Assembly (NCBI GenBank): GCA_016278435.1
Contig: JADQBU010000125.1
Coordinates: 1-15,903, forward strand
DNA from: Halanaerobiales bacterium
Lineage (GTDB): Bacteria > Bacillota > Halanaerobiia > Halanaerobiales > JADQBU01
Length of the DNA: 15,903 bases
Reading direction: 5' to 3'
Position 1 is the first letter of the stretch. Each line of letters starts with the position of its first letter. Of this stretch, positions 1-6,880 are shown one piece after another. The notes beneath the pieces were generated by a model. The model worked only from the letters and a program-made list of their open reading frames with translations. It was not told where the DNA came from and did not search any database. Position numbers and translations under genes: made by a program.

Positions 1-80
1 CGATCTAAAATTTTAAACTTTTAAGTGCTGCAACTTATGAACATATATTTGTTAAACCCTGGACTTTAAAACAGGGTGCA

Positions 81-590
81 GTGGTTATTACTATTATCTT
101 TACTTTATTAATGGGTATTACCAGGGCTGGTTGGGGAGCATCTATGCCCTATGGTATCTGGCTCGGAAAATTATTAATGCTTTTTGGGGTTTCAGCAGAA
201 TCAATTGCAGGCTTTACCAGGGTATCTGCAGATGTTTTTAAACTGCCATTTTTTCAGCATTCAATTTCAGTCCAGAATTTTGGTATTATTGTTGGAGCAA
301 TAATTTATCTCTTAACTGCTGGCAAATTTAAAGATGCATTCTTAACAGAATGGGATATAAGCTTGAAAGACGCATTTTTATTTGCACTGGGTGGTATTTT
401 TATGGGGTTTGGTACCCGTCTGGCCAATGGTTGTAATGTCGGGGCCTTATATACTCCAATTGCAAACTTCTCTTTATCTGGTTGGGTATTTTTAATATTT
501 ATGACAGCAGGTGGAGTTATCAGTAATAAGTTGTTCTTTAAGGGCTCTCTCAGTATTGATGATAGCCAGGAGGAACAGGTCAGTATTTAG
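81..590 (+). CDS. YeeE/YedE-family (TsuA-like) sulfur transporter, C-terminal half, probably truncated
   Basis: Hydrophobic membrane protein with several predicted helices. It carries the family-type NGCNVGA motif (Cys118 counted from the GTG at 81), the conserved Cys-Gly neighbourhood of YeeE/YedE proteins, which are thought to import thiosulfate or related sulfur species. Full-length members have two such halves (about 350-400 aa); only the second is here. The GTG at 81 has a poor ribosome site. Family-like sequence continues upstream of it in frame (residues HIFVKPWTLKQGA, from about 42), so 81 may not be the natural start. The frame is open back to position 9, but TAA lies at 6-8 and the other two frames also stop by 24. 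The gene is therefore either broken near the window edge or a single-domain member with an unrecognised start. It stands directly before a rhodanese-fused reductase, which fits sulfur trafficking. Confidence 0.7.
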   Translation: MVITIIFTLLMGITRAGWGASMPYGIWLGKLLMLFGVSAESIAGFTRVSADVFKLPFFQHSISVQNFGIIVGAIIYLLTAGKFKDAFLTEWDISLKDAFLFALGGIFMGFGTRLANGCNVGALYTPIANFSLSGWVFLIFMTAGGVISNKLFFKGSLSIDDSQEEQVSI

Positions 591-684
591 TTAAAATAGG
601 TTCAGAATATTAATAGCCAGGTTTGTGAATATATCAAGTTAAAATCGAAGATATAATAGAAAAATCAAAAGGAGGAAAATTATT

Positions 685-2382
685 ATGAGCAACAAAATTT
701 TAGTCGTTGGTGGTGTAGCTGGAGGCGCTTCGGCTGCAGCAAGAGCCAGACGTCTTGATGAATCAGCAGAGGTAATTATGTTTGAAAAGGGCCCACATGT
801 TTCTTTTTCCAATTGTTCTCTTCCCTACCGTTTAAGTGGGATTGTTGAAGAATATGAAGATCTGGTATTAATGTGTCCAGAAGGATTTAAAAGTAAATAT
901 AATATTGAAGCCAGAGTTAATAGTGAAGTTACTGAGATAAAAAGAGATGAGAAAAAAGTGGTTGTTAAGAATCTGGAAACTGGTGAAGAATACGAAGAAT
1001 CTTATGATAAAATAGTATTATCTCCTGGAGCCACTCCGATACTTCCCCGCAGTATTGAAGGAATAAATAGACCCAATGTATTTACTGTCAGAAATGTTGT
1101 AGATATAAAGAAACTTAATGAGTATATTATAAACAACAATATTGAAGATGTTGCTGTTGTTGGTGGTGGATTTATAGGGGTAGAAGTTGCAGAAAATTTA
1201 CGCCATGCCGGGAAAAATGTCAGTTTAATAGAAGCACTGGACCAGATAATGGCTCCATTTGATTATGATATGGCTCAGATACTGCATAAAGAGATGCTCG
1301 ATAACGGTGTCAACCTGATTTTGAACGATGCAGTAGCAAAAATTAATGAGGATTCAGTAGAGTTACAATCAGGTAAAAAAGTAGAAGCAGAAGCTGTAGT
1401 AATGTCGATTGGTGTTGCACCTGAAACTAAGCTGGCAAAAGATGCTGGCCTTGAGATAGGAGAAACCCGCGGCATTAAGGTAGACCATAATTATTTAACC
1501 AGTGATGAGGATATATATGCAGTTGGAGATGCTATAGAAGTTTACAATCGTTTAACTCATAAAAAATCAAGACTTGCCCTGGCTGGTCCAGCTCAAAGAC
1601 AGGCCAGAGCAGCGGCTGATCATATATATAATATTCCGCATAGAAATAACGGAGTCATCGGATCATCGGTAGTGCAAATATTTAATCTAAACGCGGCATC
1701 TACGGGATTAAATGAAAAAACGGCAAAGGTTGAAGAAATATCCTATGATATCGTCTATATAATTCCCGGGGATAAAGTAGGGTTAATGCCTGAAAGTAAT
1801 CCTATGCACTTTAAATTAGTGTACGAATATCCAACTGGTAAAATCCTTGGAGCTCAGGCAATAGGAAAAGGCAATGTAGATAAACGAATAGATGTTATTG
1901 CAACGCTGATTATGATGGGTGGAACTCTGGAAGATCTAAAAGAATTGGAATTATGCTATGCCCCGTTATTTGGTACTGCCAGGGATGTTGTAAATCATGC
2001 AGCATTAGTAGGATTAAATCTATTAAATGGACAATTTAAACAGGTGCCAGTAACCGAAGTTAGAGAATTAGTGGAGAATGATGCCTTTATTGTTGATGTA
2101 AGGGAAAAAGATGAATATGCAGCAGGACATCTTATAAATTCAGTAAATATTCCTTTAAGTGAACTCAGAGACAGGTTAGATGAAATTCCAGAAGATGAGC
2201 CAGTTTATTTACATTGTCGTTCTGCTCAAAGAAGTTATAATGCGGTAATGGCTTTACAGGGTATGGGTTATGAAAATGTATGTAACATTTCAGGTTCATT
2301 CCTGGGAATTTGTTGTTACGAGTACTACCAGGACCAGGTAACAGATAGAGAAAAAATTGTTACAGAATACAACTTTAATTAA
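685..2382 (+). CDS. CoA-disulfide/persulfide reductase (FAD, NAD(P)H) with C-terminal rhodanese domain
   Basis: A 565-aa flavoprotein of the CoADR-Rhd/Npsr type, which reduces CoA disulfide, CoA persulfide or polysulfide with NAD(P)H in the cytoplasm. The N-terminal FAD-binding GGVAGGASAAARARR is at residues 9-23. The redox cysteine is Cys44 in FSNCSLPYR, matching the single active-site Cys of this family. The NAD(P)H-binding GGGFIGVEVAE lies near residues 160-170. A dimerisation domain with a YAPLF motif follows, then a rhodanese domain (about 455-550) with Cys511 in the loop CRSAQR, the expected sulfur-carrying cysteine. Length matches the family (about 565 aa). The start is well set by GGAGG at 671-675, 9 nt before ATG. 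A TATAAT at 652-657 may be a -10 box, but no good -35 accompanies it. The neighbouring YeeE-type gene suggests imported sulfane sulfur is processed here. Confidence 0.93.
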   Translation: MSNKILVVGGVAGGASAAARARRLDESAEVIMFEKGPHVSFSNCSLPYRLSGIVEEYEDLVLMCPEGFKSKYNIEARVNSEVTEIKRDEKKVVVKNLETGEEYEESYDKIVLSPGATPILPRSIEGINRPNVFTVRNVVDIKKLNEYIINNNIEDVAVVGGGFIGVEVAENLRHAGKNVSLIEALDQIMAPFDYDMAQILHKEMLDNGVNLILNDAVAKINEDSVELQSGKKVEAEAVVMSIGVAPETKLAKDAGLEIGETRGIKVDHNYLTSDEDIYAVGDAIEVYNRLTHKKSRLALAGPAQRQARAAADHIYNIPHRNNGVIGSSVVQIFNLNAASTGLNEKTAKVEEISYDIVYIIPGDKVGLMPESNPMHFKLVYEYPTGKILGAQAIGKGNVDKRIDVIATLIMMGGTLEDLKELELCYAPLFGTARDVVNHAALVGLNLLNGQFKQVPVTEVRELVENDAFIVDVREKDEYAAGHLINSVNIPLSELRDRLDEIPEDEPVYLHCRSAQRSYNAVMALQGMGYENVCNISGSFLGICCYEYYQDQVTDREKIVTEYNFN

Positions 2383-2394
2383 AAGTTGTTTTTT
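2370..2394 (+). terminator. Weak Rho-independent terminator after the reductase
   Basis: A perfect 7-bp stem, CAACTTT (2370-2376) with AAAGTTG (2382-2388), is followed by six T residues at 2389-2394. The loop AATTA contains most of the stop codon of the reductase gene. The stem is AT-rich, so termination may be incomplete. Confidence 0.5.
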
Positions 2395-2396
2395 AG

Positions 2397-2531
2397 AGAA
2401 TAGTTGAACGTTTGATATTTGTATTGACACTGGGTAGATTCTTTTGGTGCTTTTCATCTGCTTTCTTATTCCAGAAAAATGGTACTGTTACGGCCATCGG
2501 GTTTATACTTGGTGGCCGTAGCTTGTATTAA
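2397..2531 (+). pseudogene. Possible remnant of a YeeE-type N-terminal half
   Basis: This short open stretch lies in the gap between the reductase and the importer and has no normal start codon with a ribosome site. Its translation includes GRFFWCFSSAFLFQKNGTVT, which resembles the 'RFCF..AFRD..LFK.GT' stretch found near the N-terminus of YeeE/YedE transporters. The nearby C-terminal-half YeeE gene makes a rearranged remnant plausible. Against this, the match is short and judged from memory, and the gap also contains an inverted repeat (ACGGCCA 2490-2496 with TGGCCGT 2513-2519, loop 16) that could be a regulatory hairpin instead. Confidence 0.25.
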
Positions 2532-2617
2532 CACTTATCTAACTCCTTCAAATATATACATTTTAAAAGTAATATGTTATTATAAATTATATCCAGTCAA
2601 GTAAGGGCGTGTAACTT

Positions 2618-3439
2618 ATGGATTCAGAAAAGCAAACGCTTTCAAAAAAGGACCCGGAAAAAGAGAAAAGAAAGAATAAAAATGAAAAAAAGTTAACTGT
2701 AGGCACCTGGGTTGTAATTTTGATTGCCTGGTATTTGATTACCAAATTTGAGATTTTTTCTCCAACTTTATTACCTTCTCCCTCCAGGGTATTGACTACC
2801 TTTTTCAGACTGCTGGAAGATGGTTATAATGGAGTATCTATATTATCACACCTGAGAGCAAGCTTCAGAAGATTATTCCTGGCTTTAGCATTAGCCAATG
2901 CAACTGCTGTTCCTCTTGGACTTTTAAGTGGTTATTTTAGTAAAATTGAAGCTATTATTGACTCAGTAGTTGAGTTTTATAGACCACTGCCTCCACTTGC
3001 ATATTATACTTTACTTATATTATGGTTTGGTATTGATGATAAATCAAAGATAATATTATTGTTTTTAGCAGCCTTTGCACCAATTTATCTGGCCTGTGTC
3101 TCTGCGGTCAGTAAAATTAATGAGAATTACATATTAAGTGCTAAATCACTGGGGGCAAACCAGAAAAATGTCTTCTTTAAAATTGTATTACCGGCATGTT
3201 TACCTGAAATTTTTACAGGTATCAGAACAGCATTCGGTGTATCATACACTACGCTTGTATCGGCTGAAATGATTGCTGCTACATCAGGTATAGGCTGGAT
3301 GGTATTTGATGCCTCAAACTTCTTGAAGAGTGATGTTATCTTTGTAGGTATAATAATAATGGGAATTACCGGTGTATTGATAGATGCTGGATTACGTTTT
3401 CTGGAAAGAAAGATTGTTTACTGGAAAGGGCATGTATAG
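2618..3439 (+). CDS. tauC: Taurine/sulfonate ABC importer, permease
   Basis: A 273-aa inner-membrane permease of the TauC/SsuC group that forms the channel of a taurine or alkanesulfonate importer. A lysine-rich soluble N-terminus (residues 1-25) precedes the first helix (about 29-46), and further helices follow. The cytoplasmic EAA loop that docks the ATPase is at about 177-196 (SLGANQKNVFFKIVLP). Length equals the family's (about 275 aa). The ribosome site is modest (AAGGG, 2603-2607, 10 nt before ATG). It is the first gene of a permease-binding protein-ATPase operon. The order C-A-B differs from the E. coli order A-B-C, and no TauD dioxygenase follows, as expected for an anaerobe. A 13-bp near-perfect tandem duplication covers its stop codon. 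Substrate is inferred mainly from the adjacent binding protein. Confidence 0.87.
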   Translation: MDSEKQTLSKKDPEKEKRKNKNEKKLTVGTWVVILIAWYLITKFEIFSPTLLPSPSRVLTTFFRLLEDGYNGVSILSHLRASFRRLFLALALANATAVPLGLLSGYFSKIEAIIDSVVEFYRPLPPLAYYTLLILWFGIDDKSKIILLFLAAFAPIYLACVSAVSKINENYILSAKSLGANQKNVFFKIVLPACLPEIFTGIRTAFGVSYTTLVSAEMIAATSGIGWMVFDASNFLKSDVIFVGIIIMGITGVLIDAGLRFLERKIVYWKGHV

Positions 3440-3453
3440 AGGGCATGTATAAA
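3428..3453 (+). repeat. 13-bp tandem duplication at the tauC stop codon
   Basis: GGGCATGTATAGA (3428-3440) is followed immediately by GGGCATGTATAAA (3441-3453), 12 of 13 identical. The first copy holds the last codons and stop of the permease gene. The second adds 13 nt to the spacer before the binding-protein gene. Probably a recent slippage duplication. Confidence 0.8.
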
Positions 3454-3480
3454 GATAGTCAAACAAAATGGAGGTAGATT

Positions 3481-4533
3481 ATGAGTTATAAATTAACAAA
3501 AATAATATTATTAATTTTTTTAATAGGAGTTATTATTGTTTCATTTACAGCCTGTAGTAATAATTCAAATCAAACTTCAGACTCTTTGCCTGAAGAAATC
3601 AACTTCGGTATTCTGCGAGTTCCCAATGATGAAACGATAGCGATGGTCGAGGGATTTTTTGATAAATACTTTACAGAAAAAGGTATTAAATGCAACTATA
3701 TTGTTTTTGATTCCGGCGCTGAGGCCAATCAAGCTCTGGCATCTGGAAGTATTGATTTTGCCACTATGGGTAATGTCAATGCCGTTACTTCTCTGGCGAG
3801 AGACCTTGGTGTAGAAATGATCTGGATCCATGAAGTGCTGGGAGATATTGAAGCTCTGGCGGTTAAAGAAGATTCTGGTATTAATAAAATAGAGGACCTT
3901 GCTGGTGAGAGAGTTGCAGTTCCATTTGCCTCTACATGTCATTATGTTCTATTAAATGCCTTAAAAAATGTAGGAATTGAAGATCAGGTACAGCTTTTAG
4001 ATATGAAGACAACAGAAATTGTTGCCGCCTGGCAACGGGGAGATATTAAGGCAGCTTATCTCTGGCAGCCTACTCTTGGTGAAGTTTTAAAAACCGGGAA
4101 AGTACTTATTTCAAGTAAAGAAATGGCTGAGAAAGGGTATATAACAGCCAATGTGGAAGTAGTAAGAAAAGAATTTTCTAACAGGTATCCTGATTTAGTG
4201 ACTTCATTTATCAACATGTTATCAGAAGCAGCAGATATCTACAGAGAAGACCCTGAAAAAGCAGCAGCCATTGTAGCAAAAAAACTGGAAATTACTCCTG
4301 AAGAAGCGCTGAAACAGATGAGAGGTTCGAGCTGGCATACCAGAGAAGAACAACTCAGTCCAGATTTTTTTGGAGAAACTGGAAACCCAGGACATTTTGC
4401 AACAATTATGAAAGAAACTTCCGATTTCTTACAGGAGCAAGATTCCATTGATGATTCTCCCTCACAGGAAGAGTTTAATGAGTATGTTAATCCCTTATAT
4501 ATTGAAAAATCTCTGGGAAAATCTGAAGGATAA
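3481..4533 (+). CDS. tauA: Taurine/sulfonate ABC importer, substrate-binding lipoprotein
   Basis: A 350-aa solute-binding protein delivering substrate to the membrane transporter from outside the cell membrane. The signal sequence (residues 5-24) ends in FTAC with Cys25 as the likely lipidated residue, so this is a membrane-anchored lipoprotein; Phe at -3 is an unusual but tolerated lipobox residue. The mature part resembles E. coli TauA closely in several blocks I recognise: FDSGAEANQALASGSIDFA, ERVAVPFASTCHYVLLNALK and IVAAWQRGDIKAAYLW. Those blocks shape the taurine site and support taurine over aliphatic sulfonates, though related sulfonates or other small amines cannot be excluded. GGAGGT at 3470-3475, 5 nt before ATG, fixes the start. 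Cotranscribed with the permease (41-nt gap) and ATPase (5-nt gap). Confidence 0.9.
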   Translation: MSYKLTKIILLIFLIGVIIVSFTACSNNSNQTSDSLPEEINFGILRVPNDETIAMVEGFFDKYFTEKGIKCNYIVFDSGAEANQALASGSIDFATMGNVNAVTSLARDLGVEMIWIHEVLGDIEALAVKEDSGINKIEDLAGERVAVPFASTCHYVLLNALKNVGIEDQVQLLDMKTTEIVAAWQRGDIKAAYLWQPTLGEVLKTGKVLISSKEMAEKGYITANVEVVRKEFSNRYPDLVTSFINMLSEAADIYREDPEKAAAIVAKKLEITPEEALKQMRGSSWHTREEQLSPDFFGETGNPGHFATIMKETSDFLQEQDSIDDSPSQEEFNEYVNPLYIEKSLGKSEG

Positions 4534-4538
4534 TAGTA

Positions 4539-5336
4539 ATGGAAAATGAAGTAAAAAAGGAAGTTTTAATTGAAATAAATAATTTAAAATTAATTTATGG
4601 TTCTGAGGGAGATTCTATTCTAGCATTAGAAAATATAAATCTGGAGATTAGACGGGGAGAATTTTTATGTGTTCTGGGGCCGTCCGGCTGTGGGAAAAGC
4701 ACATTGTTAAAAACTATTGCTGGTTACATTAAACCTACAGGTGGGAGCTGTCTTATGCAGGGGAAACCCATTACAGGTCCTGACTGGCATAGAGGGGTTG
4801 TATTTCAATCATCAACCCTGTATCCCTGGATGAGTGTAAAAGATAATGTAGAATTTGGTCCCAGAATGAGAGATATTCCTGCCGATGAAGTTAAAAAGAT
4901 CAGCAAATTTTTTTTAGAGCAGGTTAAACTAACTGGTTTTGGTGATAAAGCTACCTTTGAACTTTCAGGAGGAATGAAACAGAGAGTAGCCCTGGCAAGA
5001 GTTTTAGCTAATTATCCTCAGGTTATTCTGATGGACGAGCCTTTTGGTGCACTGGATGCCTTAACCAGAAATAATATGCAAAAATTAATTCGCGATATCT
5101 GGAAAGAAAATAATAGTACAATATTCTTTATCACCCATGATGTTGATGAAGCACTATCACTGGCTACCAGGATTGTTGTAATGTCAAAACGCCCGGGAAG
5201 GATACTAAAGGAATTCAATGTTGGTTTTACACATAGATTGTATAAGGATAATTCCATAGAAGTAATGTATAATGAGGAATACTTTAACGTCAAAAATGAA
5301 ATTCTGGGCCTTATCAATAGTCAGATTGAGGAGTGA
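4539..5336 (+). CDS. tauB: Taurine/sulfonate ABC importer, ATP-binding protein
   Basis: A 265-aa ABC ATPase of the TauB/SsuB/NrtD group that powers the importer. Walker A GPSGCGKST is at 47-55, Q-loop Gln90 in VVFQ, signature LSGGMKQR at 142-149, Walker B VILMDE at 162-167, and switch His200 in THDVDEA. All catalytic elements are intact. The start follows GAAGGA (4525-4530) within the end of the upstream gene, 8 nt before ATG. The C-terminus is about full length for the family. The TGA stop (5334-5336) lies only 4 nt before the terminal hairpin of an IS605-type relic, so the stop codon and possibly the last residue could derive from the inserted element. Confidence 0.92.
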   Translation: MENEVKKEVLIEINNLKLIYGSEGDSILALENINLEIRRGEFLCVLGPSGCGKSTLLKTIAGYIKPTGGSCLMQGKPITGPDWHRGVVFQSSTLYPWMSVKDNVEFGPRMRDIPADEVKKISKFFLEQVKLTGFGDKATFELSGGMKQRVALARVLANYPQVILMDEPFGALDALTRNNMQKLIRDIWKENNSTIFFITHDVDEALSLATRIVVMSKRPGRILKEFNVGFTHRLYKDNSIEVMYNEEYFNVKNEILGLINSQIEE

Positions 5337-5340
5337 ACCT

Positions 5341-5374
5341 CCACTCCCAAATCAAAAACAAGATTTGCAAGTGG
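5341..5374 (-). repeat. Imperfect hairpin: right end (omega-RNA scaffold region) of the IS605-type relic
   Basis: On the + strand CCACTCCCAAATC (5341-5353) faces GATTTGCAAGTGG (5362-5374) across an 8-nt loop, with 11 of 13 positions pairing. It lies about 90 nt beyond the 3' end of the tnpB remnant and a few nt from the tauB stop. Subterminal hairpins at the right end are recognised by TnpA and form the 3' scaffold of the TnpB guide RNA in this family. Role here inferred from position. Confidence 0.6.
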
Positions 5375-5464
5375 CTTCTAACTACTTTATATAGATTAAA
5401 CTTCAACCTATACTACTAGGCTAGTTTACAAGATGTTTGATATTTAACTGTTTTGACCTAAATA

Positions 5465-5821
5465 TCAGGCTATCCTTAATCTTGAAGGAGGGTTCACAAC
5501 TCCATTATCCCTAGCTTGATTAACAAGTTCAGGAATACATTTTTCTTTAAGAAACTTTCTTGTTGCCTATTATGGCTATGTAAGTAATCTGTATGCCAAT
5601 TAGATTTAAATTCATCTTCTAATTTAATATAGAAAGGTTTAACTTCTTCATTATTTTTGATCTTACCACTGGCACCCCGTATTTTAATAAATCATACAAG
5701 AACTGTTTAAGGTTGCATAATTGACTATATTATATAGTTTGCTGGTATGCCAACTTAATTCTTTAATTATTTCTAGATGCTTATGGCTTAATTTAGGTTT
5801 AAATTTAAATGAAAGTCGCAT
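5465..5821 (-). pseudogene. tnpB: tnpB (IS605 OrfB, RNA-guided nuclease) remnant, internally deleted
   Basis: From an ATG at 5821 (reading leftward), preceded by a good ribosome site (GGAGGTG, complement of 5830-5836), the first 45 codons match the TnpB N-terminus: MRLSFKFKPKLSHKHLEIIK, then SWHTSKLYNIVNYA. TAA at 5684-5686 ends this frame. Farther on, another frame gives FKSNWHTDYLHSHNRQQ, also TnpB N-terminal sequence. A third stretch gives PELVNQARDNGVVNPPSRLRIA and a stop (TGA at 5465-5467), resembling a TnpB C-terminus. About 360 nt remain of a gene normally over 1,000 nt. The whole RuvC catalytic core is missing, so no nuclease can be made. Confidence 0.8.
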
Positions 5822-5857
5822 TAATTTTTCACCTCCATTCTAGTATAATTATATCAT

Positions 5858-5865
5858 ACATATGT
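5858..5865. repeat. Probable target-site duplication, left copy (ACATATGT)
   Basis: 8-bp sequence identical to 6873-6880, each 3 nt from the inverted repeat core of the IS1595-type element. Flanking bases differ on both sides, so the identity is exactly 8 bp. Confidence 0.65.
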
Positions 5866-5868
5866 ATT

Positions 5869-5887
5869 GGTTATGCACTTTACTCAG
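5869..5887 (+). repeat. Terminal inverted repeat, left
   Basis: GGTTATGCACTTTACTCAG, perfect inverse of 6851-6869. Similarity ends after the 19th base toward the inside of the element. Confidence 0.93.
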
Positions 5888-5903
5888 AAAAATAGTTTCA
5901 CTA

Positions 5904-5968
5904 TATTGCCTCCTGAACAAATGTGTGCTATAATTTAAATTATACAGAACTACTGTTCGGAGGCGATA
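5904..5968 (+). promoter_or_regulatory. Transposase promoter and RBS-sequestering inverted repeat
   Basis: TTGCCT (5906-5911), 17 bp, then TATAAT (5929-5934) with an extended -10 TGC gives a strong promoter, with RNA expected to begin near 5941. The GGAGG ribosome site at 5959-5963 is part of an inverted repeat: GCCTCC-T-GAACA (5908-5919) pairs with TGTTCGGAGGC (5954-5964), 11 bp with one bulged T, extendable by four pairs to 5904-5968. The left arm lies upstream of the RNA start. Only transcripts entering from outside the element would carry both arms and hide the ribosome site. Confidence 0.65.
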
Positions 5969-5970
5969 AT

Positions 5971-6858
5971 ATGAAAACTGAAGAATTTAATTTATTAGAG
6001 TTTCAAAAAAAATTTAGTACAGAAAATGCATGTGAGAAATATTTATTTCAAAAAAGATGGCCTGAGGGCTTTAAATGCCCTATATGTGAATATACTGAAT
6101 ATTATTATATAAGTACCAGGAAGCTATATGAGTGTAAAGAATGTGGTCATCAAACATCTATTACTGCTGGAACTATAATGCATAGGAGTAAACTTAAATT
6201 AACAATATGGTTTTGGACATTGTATCTGGTAACAAATGACAAAAGAGGTTGTTCAGCGTTATCAATTTCTCAAATGTTTGATCTTAATTACAGGACTGCC
6301 TGGAGGCTATTACATAAGATACGTCATGCTATGGCTGAAAGAGATTCTAATTATAATTTATCCAATTTTATTGAAATGGATGATGCCTACTTTGGTGCTC
6401 CATGTCCTAATACAGACGGTAGAGGAACAAGCAAAACTAAAGTGGCAATTGCTTTATCGACAGATGAGAAAGGTAATCCATTATATGCGCGTATGAAAGT
6501 AATTGAAGCTGTTACAAGCAATGAAATAAAGAATTTTGCTAATGAATGTGTTGAAAATGGTAGCAAAATAACTACTGATGGTCATTCATCATATAGACAA
6601 TTAAAAGAAGACTATATTCATCAATACCAAAATTATTATGAAACAAATGATACTGAATTTTTAAAATGGCTTCATATAATAATTAGTAACGCTAAAGCTT
6701 ATATTTCAGGTACTTATCATGGGTTAGAAGAAAAAAATCTACAATCATACCTTGATGAGTTTTGCTACCGCTTTAATAGACGATTTAATACTAAACAGCT
6801 TTTCGGAAGAGTACTTAATGCTTGTATTTCCGGGAAGCCTTATGTAGTCCCTGAGTAA
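5971..6858 (+). CDS. IS1595-family transposase (ISXO2-like, DDE/N type)
   Basis: A 295-aa transposase. An N-terminal zinc ribbon has CxxC pairs at Cys36/Cys39 and Cys55/Cys58. A helix-turn-helix-like stretch follows (about 95-118, ISQMFDLNYRTAWRLLHKIR). The ISXO2-like catalytic domain has Asp137/138 (EMDDAYFG), Asp203 (TDGHSSY) and the block ISNAKAYISGTYHGL, whose Asn240 and Lys242 fit the DDNK pattern of this family. It ends with the FCYRFNRR motif. An upstream ATG at 5923 is in frame, but it overlaps the promoter's -10 region and lacks a ribosome site. ATG 5971 has GGAGG 7 nt upstream and lies downstream of the predicted RNA start, so it is preferred. No frameshift or stop; the enzyme looks active. 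Confidence 0.92.
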   Translation: MKTEEFNLLEFQKKFSTENACEKYLFQKRWPEGFKCPICEYTEYYYISTRKLYECKECGHQTSITAGTIMHRSKLKLTIWFWTLYLVTNDKRGCSALSISQMFDLNYRTAWRLLHKIRHAMAERDSNYNLSNFIEMDDAYFGAPCPNTDGRGTSKTKVAIALSTDEKGNPLYARMKVIEAVTSNEIKNFANECVENGSKITTDGHSSYRQLKEDYIHQYQNYYETNDTEFLKWLHIIISNAKAYISGTYHGLEEKNLQSYLDEFCYRFNRRFNTKQLFGRVLNACISGKPYVVPE

Positions 6859-6869
6859 AGTGCATAACC
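6851..6869 (-). repeat. Terminal inverted repeat, right
   Basis: CTGAGTAAAGTGCATAACC, perfect complement of 5869-5887. It overlaps the last codons and stop of the transposase gene (stop at 6856-6858). Confidence 0.93.
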
Positions 6870-6872
6870 AGA

Positions 6873-6880
6873 ACATATGT
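6873..6880. repeat. Probable target-site duplication, right copy (ACATATGT)
   Basis: Identical to 5858-5865. It is also the core of GAACATATGTTC (6871-6882), a perfect 12-bp palindrome that matches the Firmicute LexA (SOS) box pattern GAAC-N4-GTTC. Confidence 0.65.

Larger units (their letters stand above)
5866..6872 (+). mobile_element. IS1595-family insertion sequence, apparently intact
   Basis: One full transposase gene is bounded by perfect 19-bp inverted repeats: GGTTATGCACTTTACTCAG at 5869-5887 and its complement at 6851-6869. Outside each repeat, after 3 nt, stands the identical 8-mer ACATATGT (5858-5865 and 6873-6880). Bases beyond the 8-mer differ. Eight bp is the usual target duplication of this family, which places the ends at 5866 and 6872 (1,007 bp). 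Because ACATATGT is palindromic, an extended inverted repeat cannot be excluded. The element lies between the divergent starts of the tnpB and tnpA relics. Confidence 0.85.

Noticed and set aside
3577..3942. Long open frame on the - strand inside the tauA gene
   Set aside because: It lies fully within a well-supported gene, has no ribosome site and no recognisable protein features.
5465..5821. A small functional protein or domesticated TnpB derivative in the tnpB remnant
   Set aside because: Frameshifts, stops and loss of the catalytic core leave no continuous frame beyond 45 codons; it reads as decay.
5923..5970. Upstream in-frame ATG for the IS1595-type transposase (16 extra residues)
   Set aside because: It overlaps the extended -10 region, lies before the predicted RNA start and has no ribosome site; ATG 5971 has GGAGG at the right distance.
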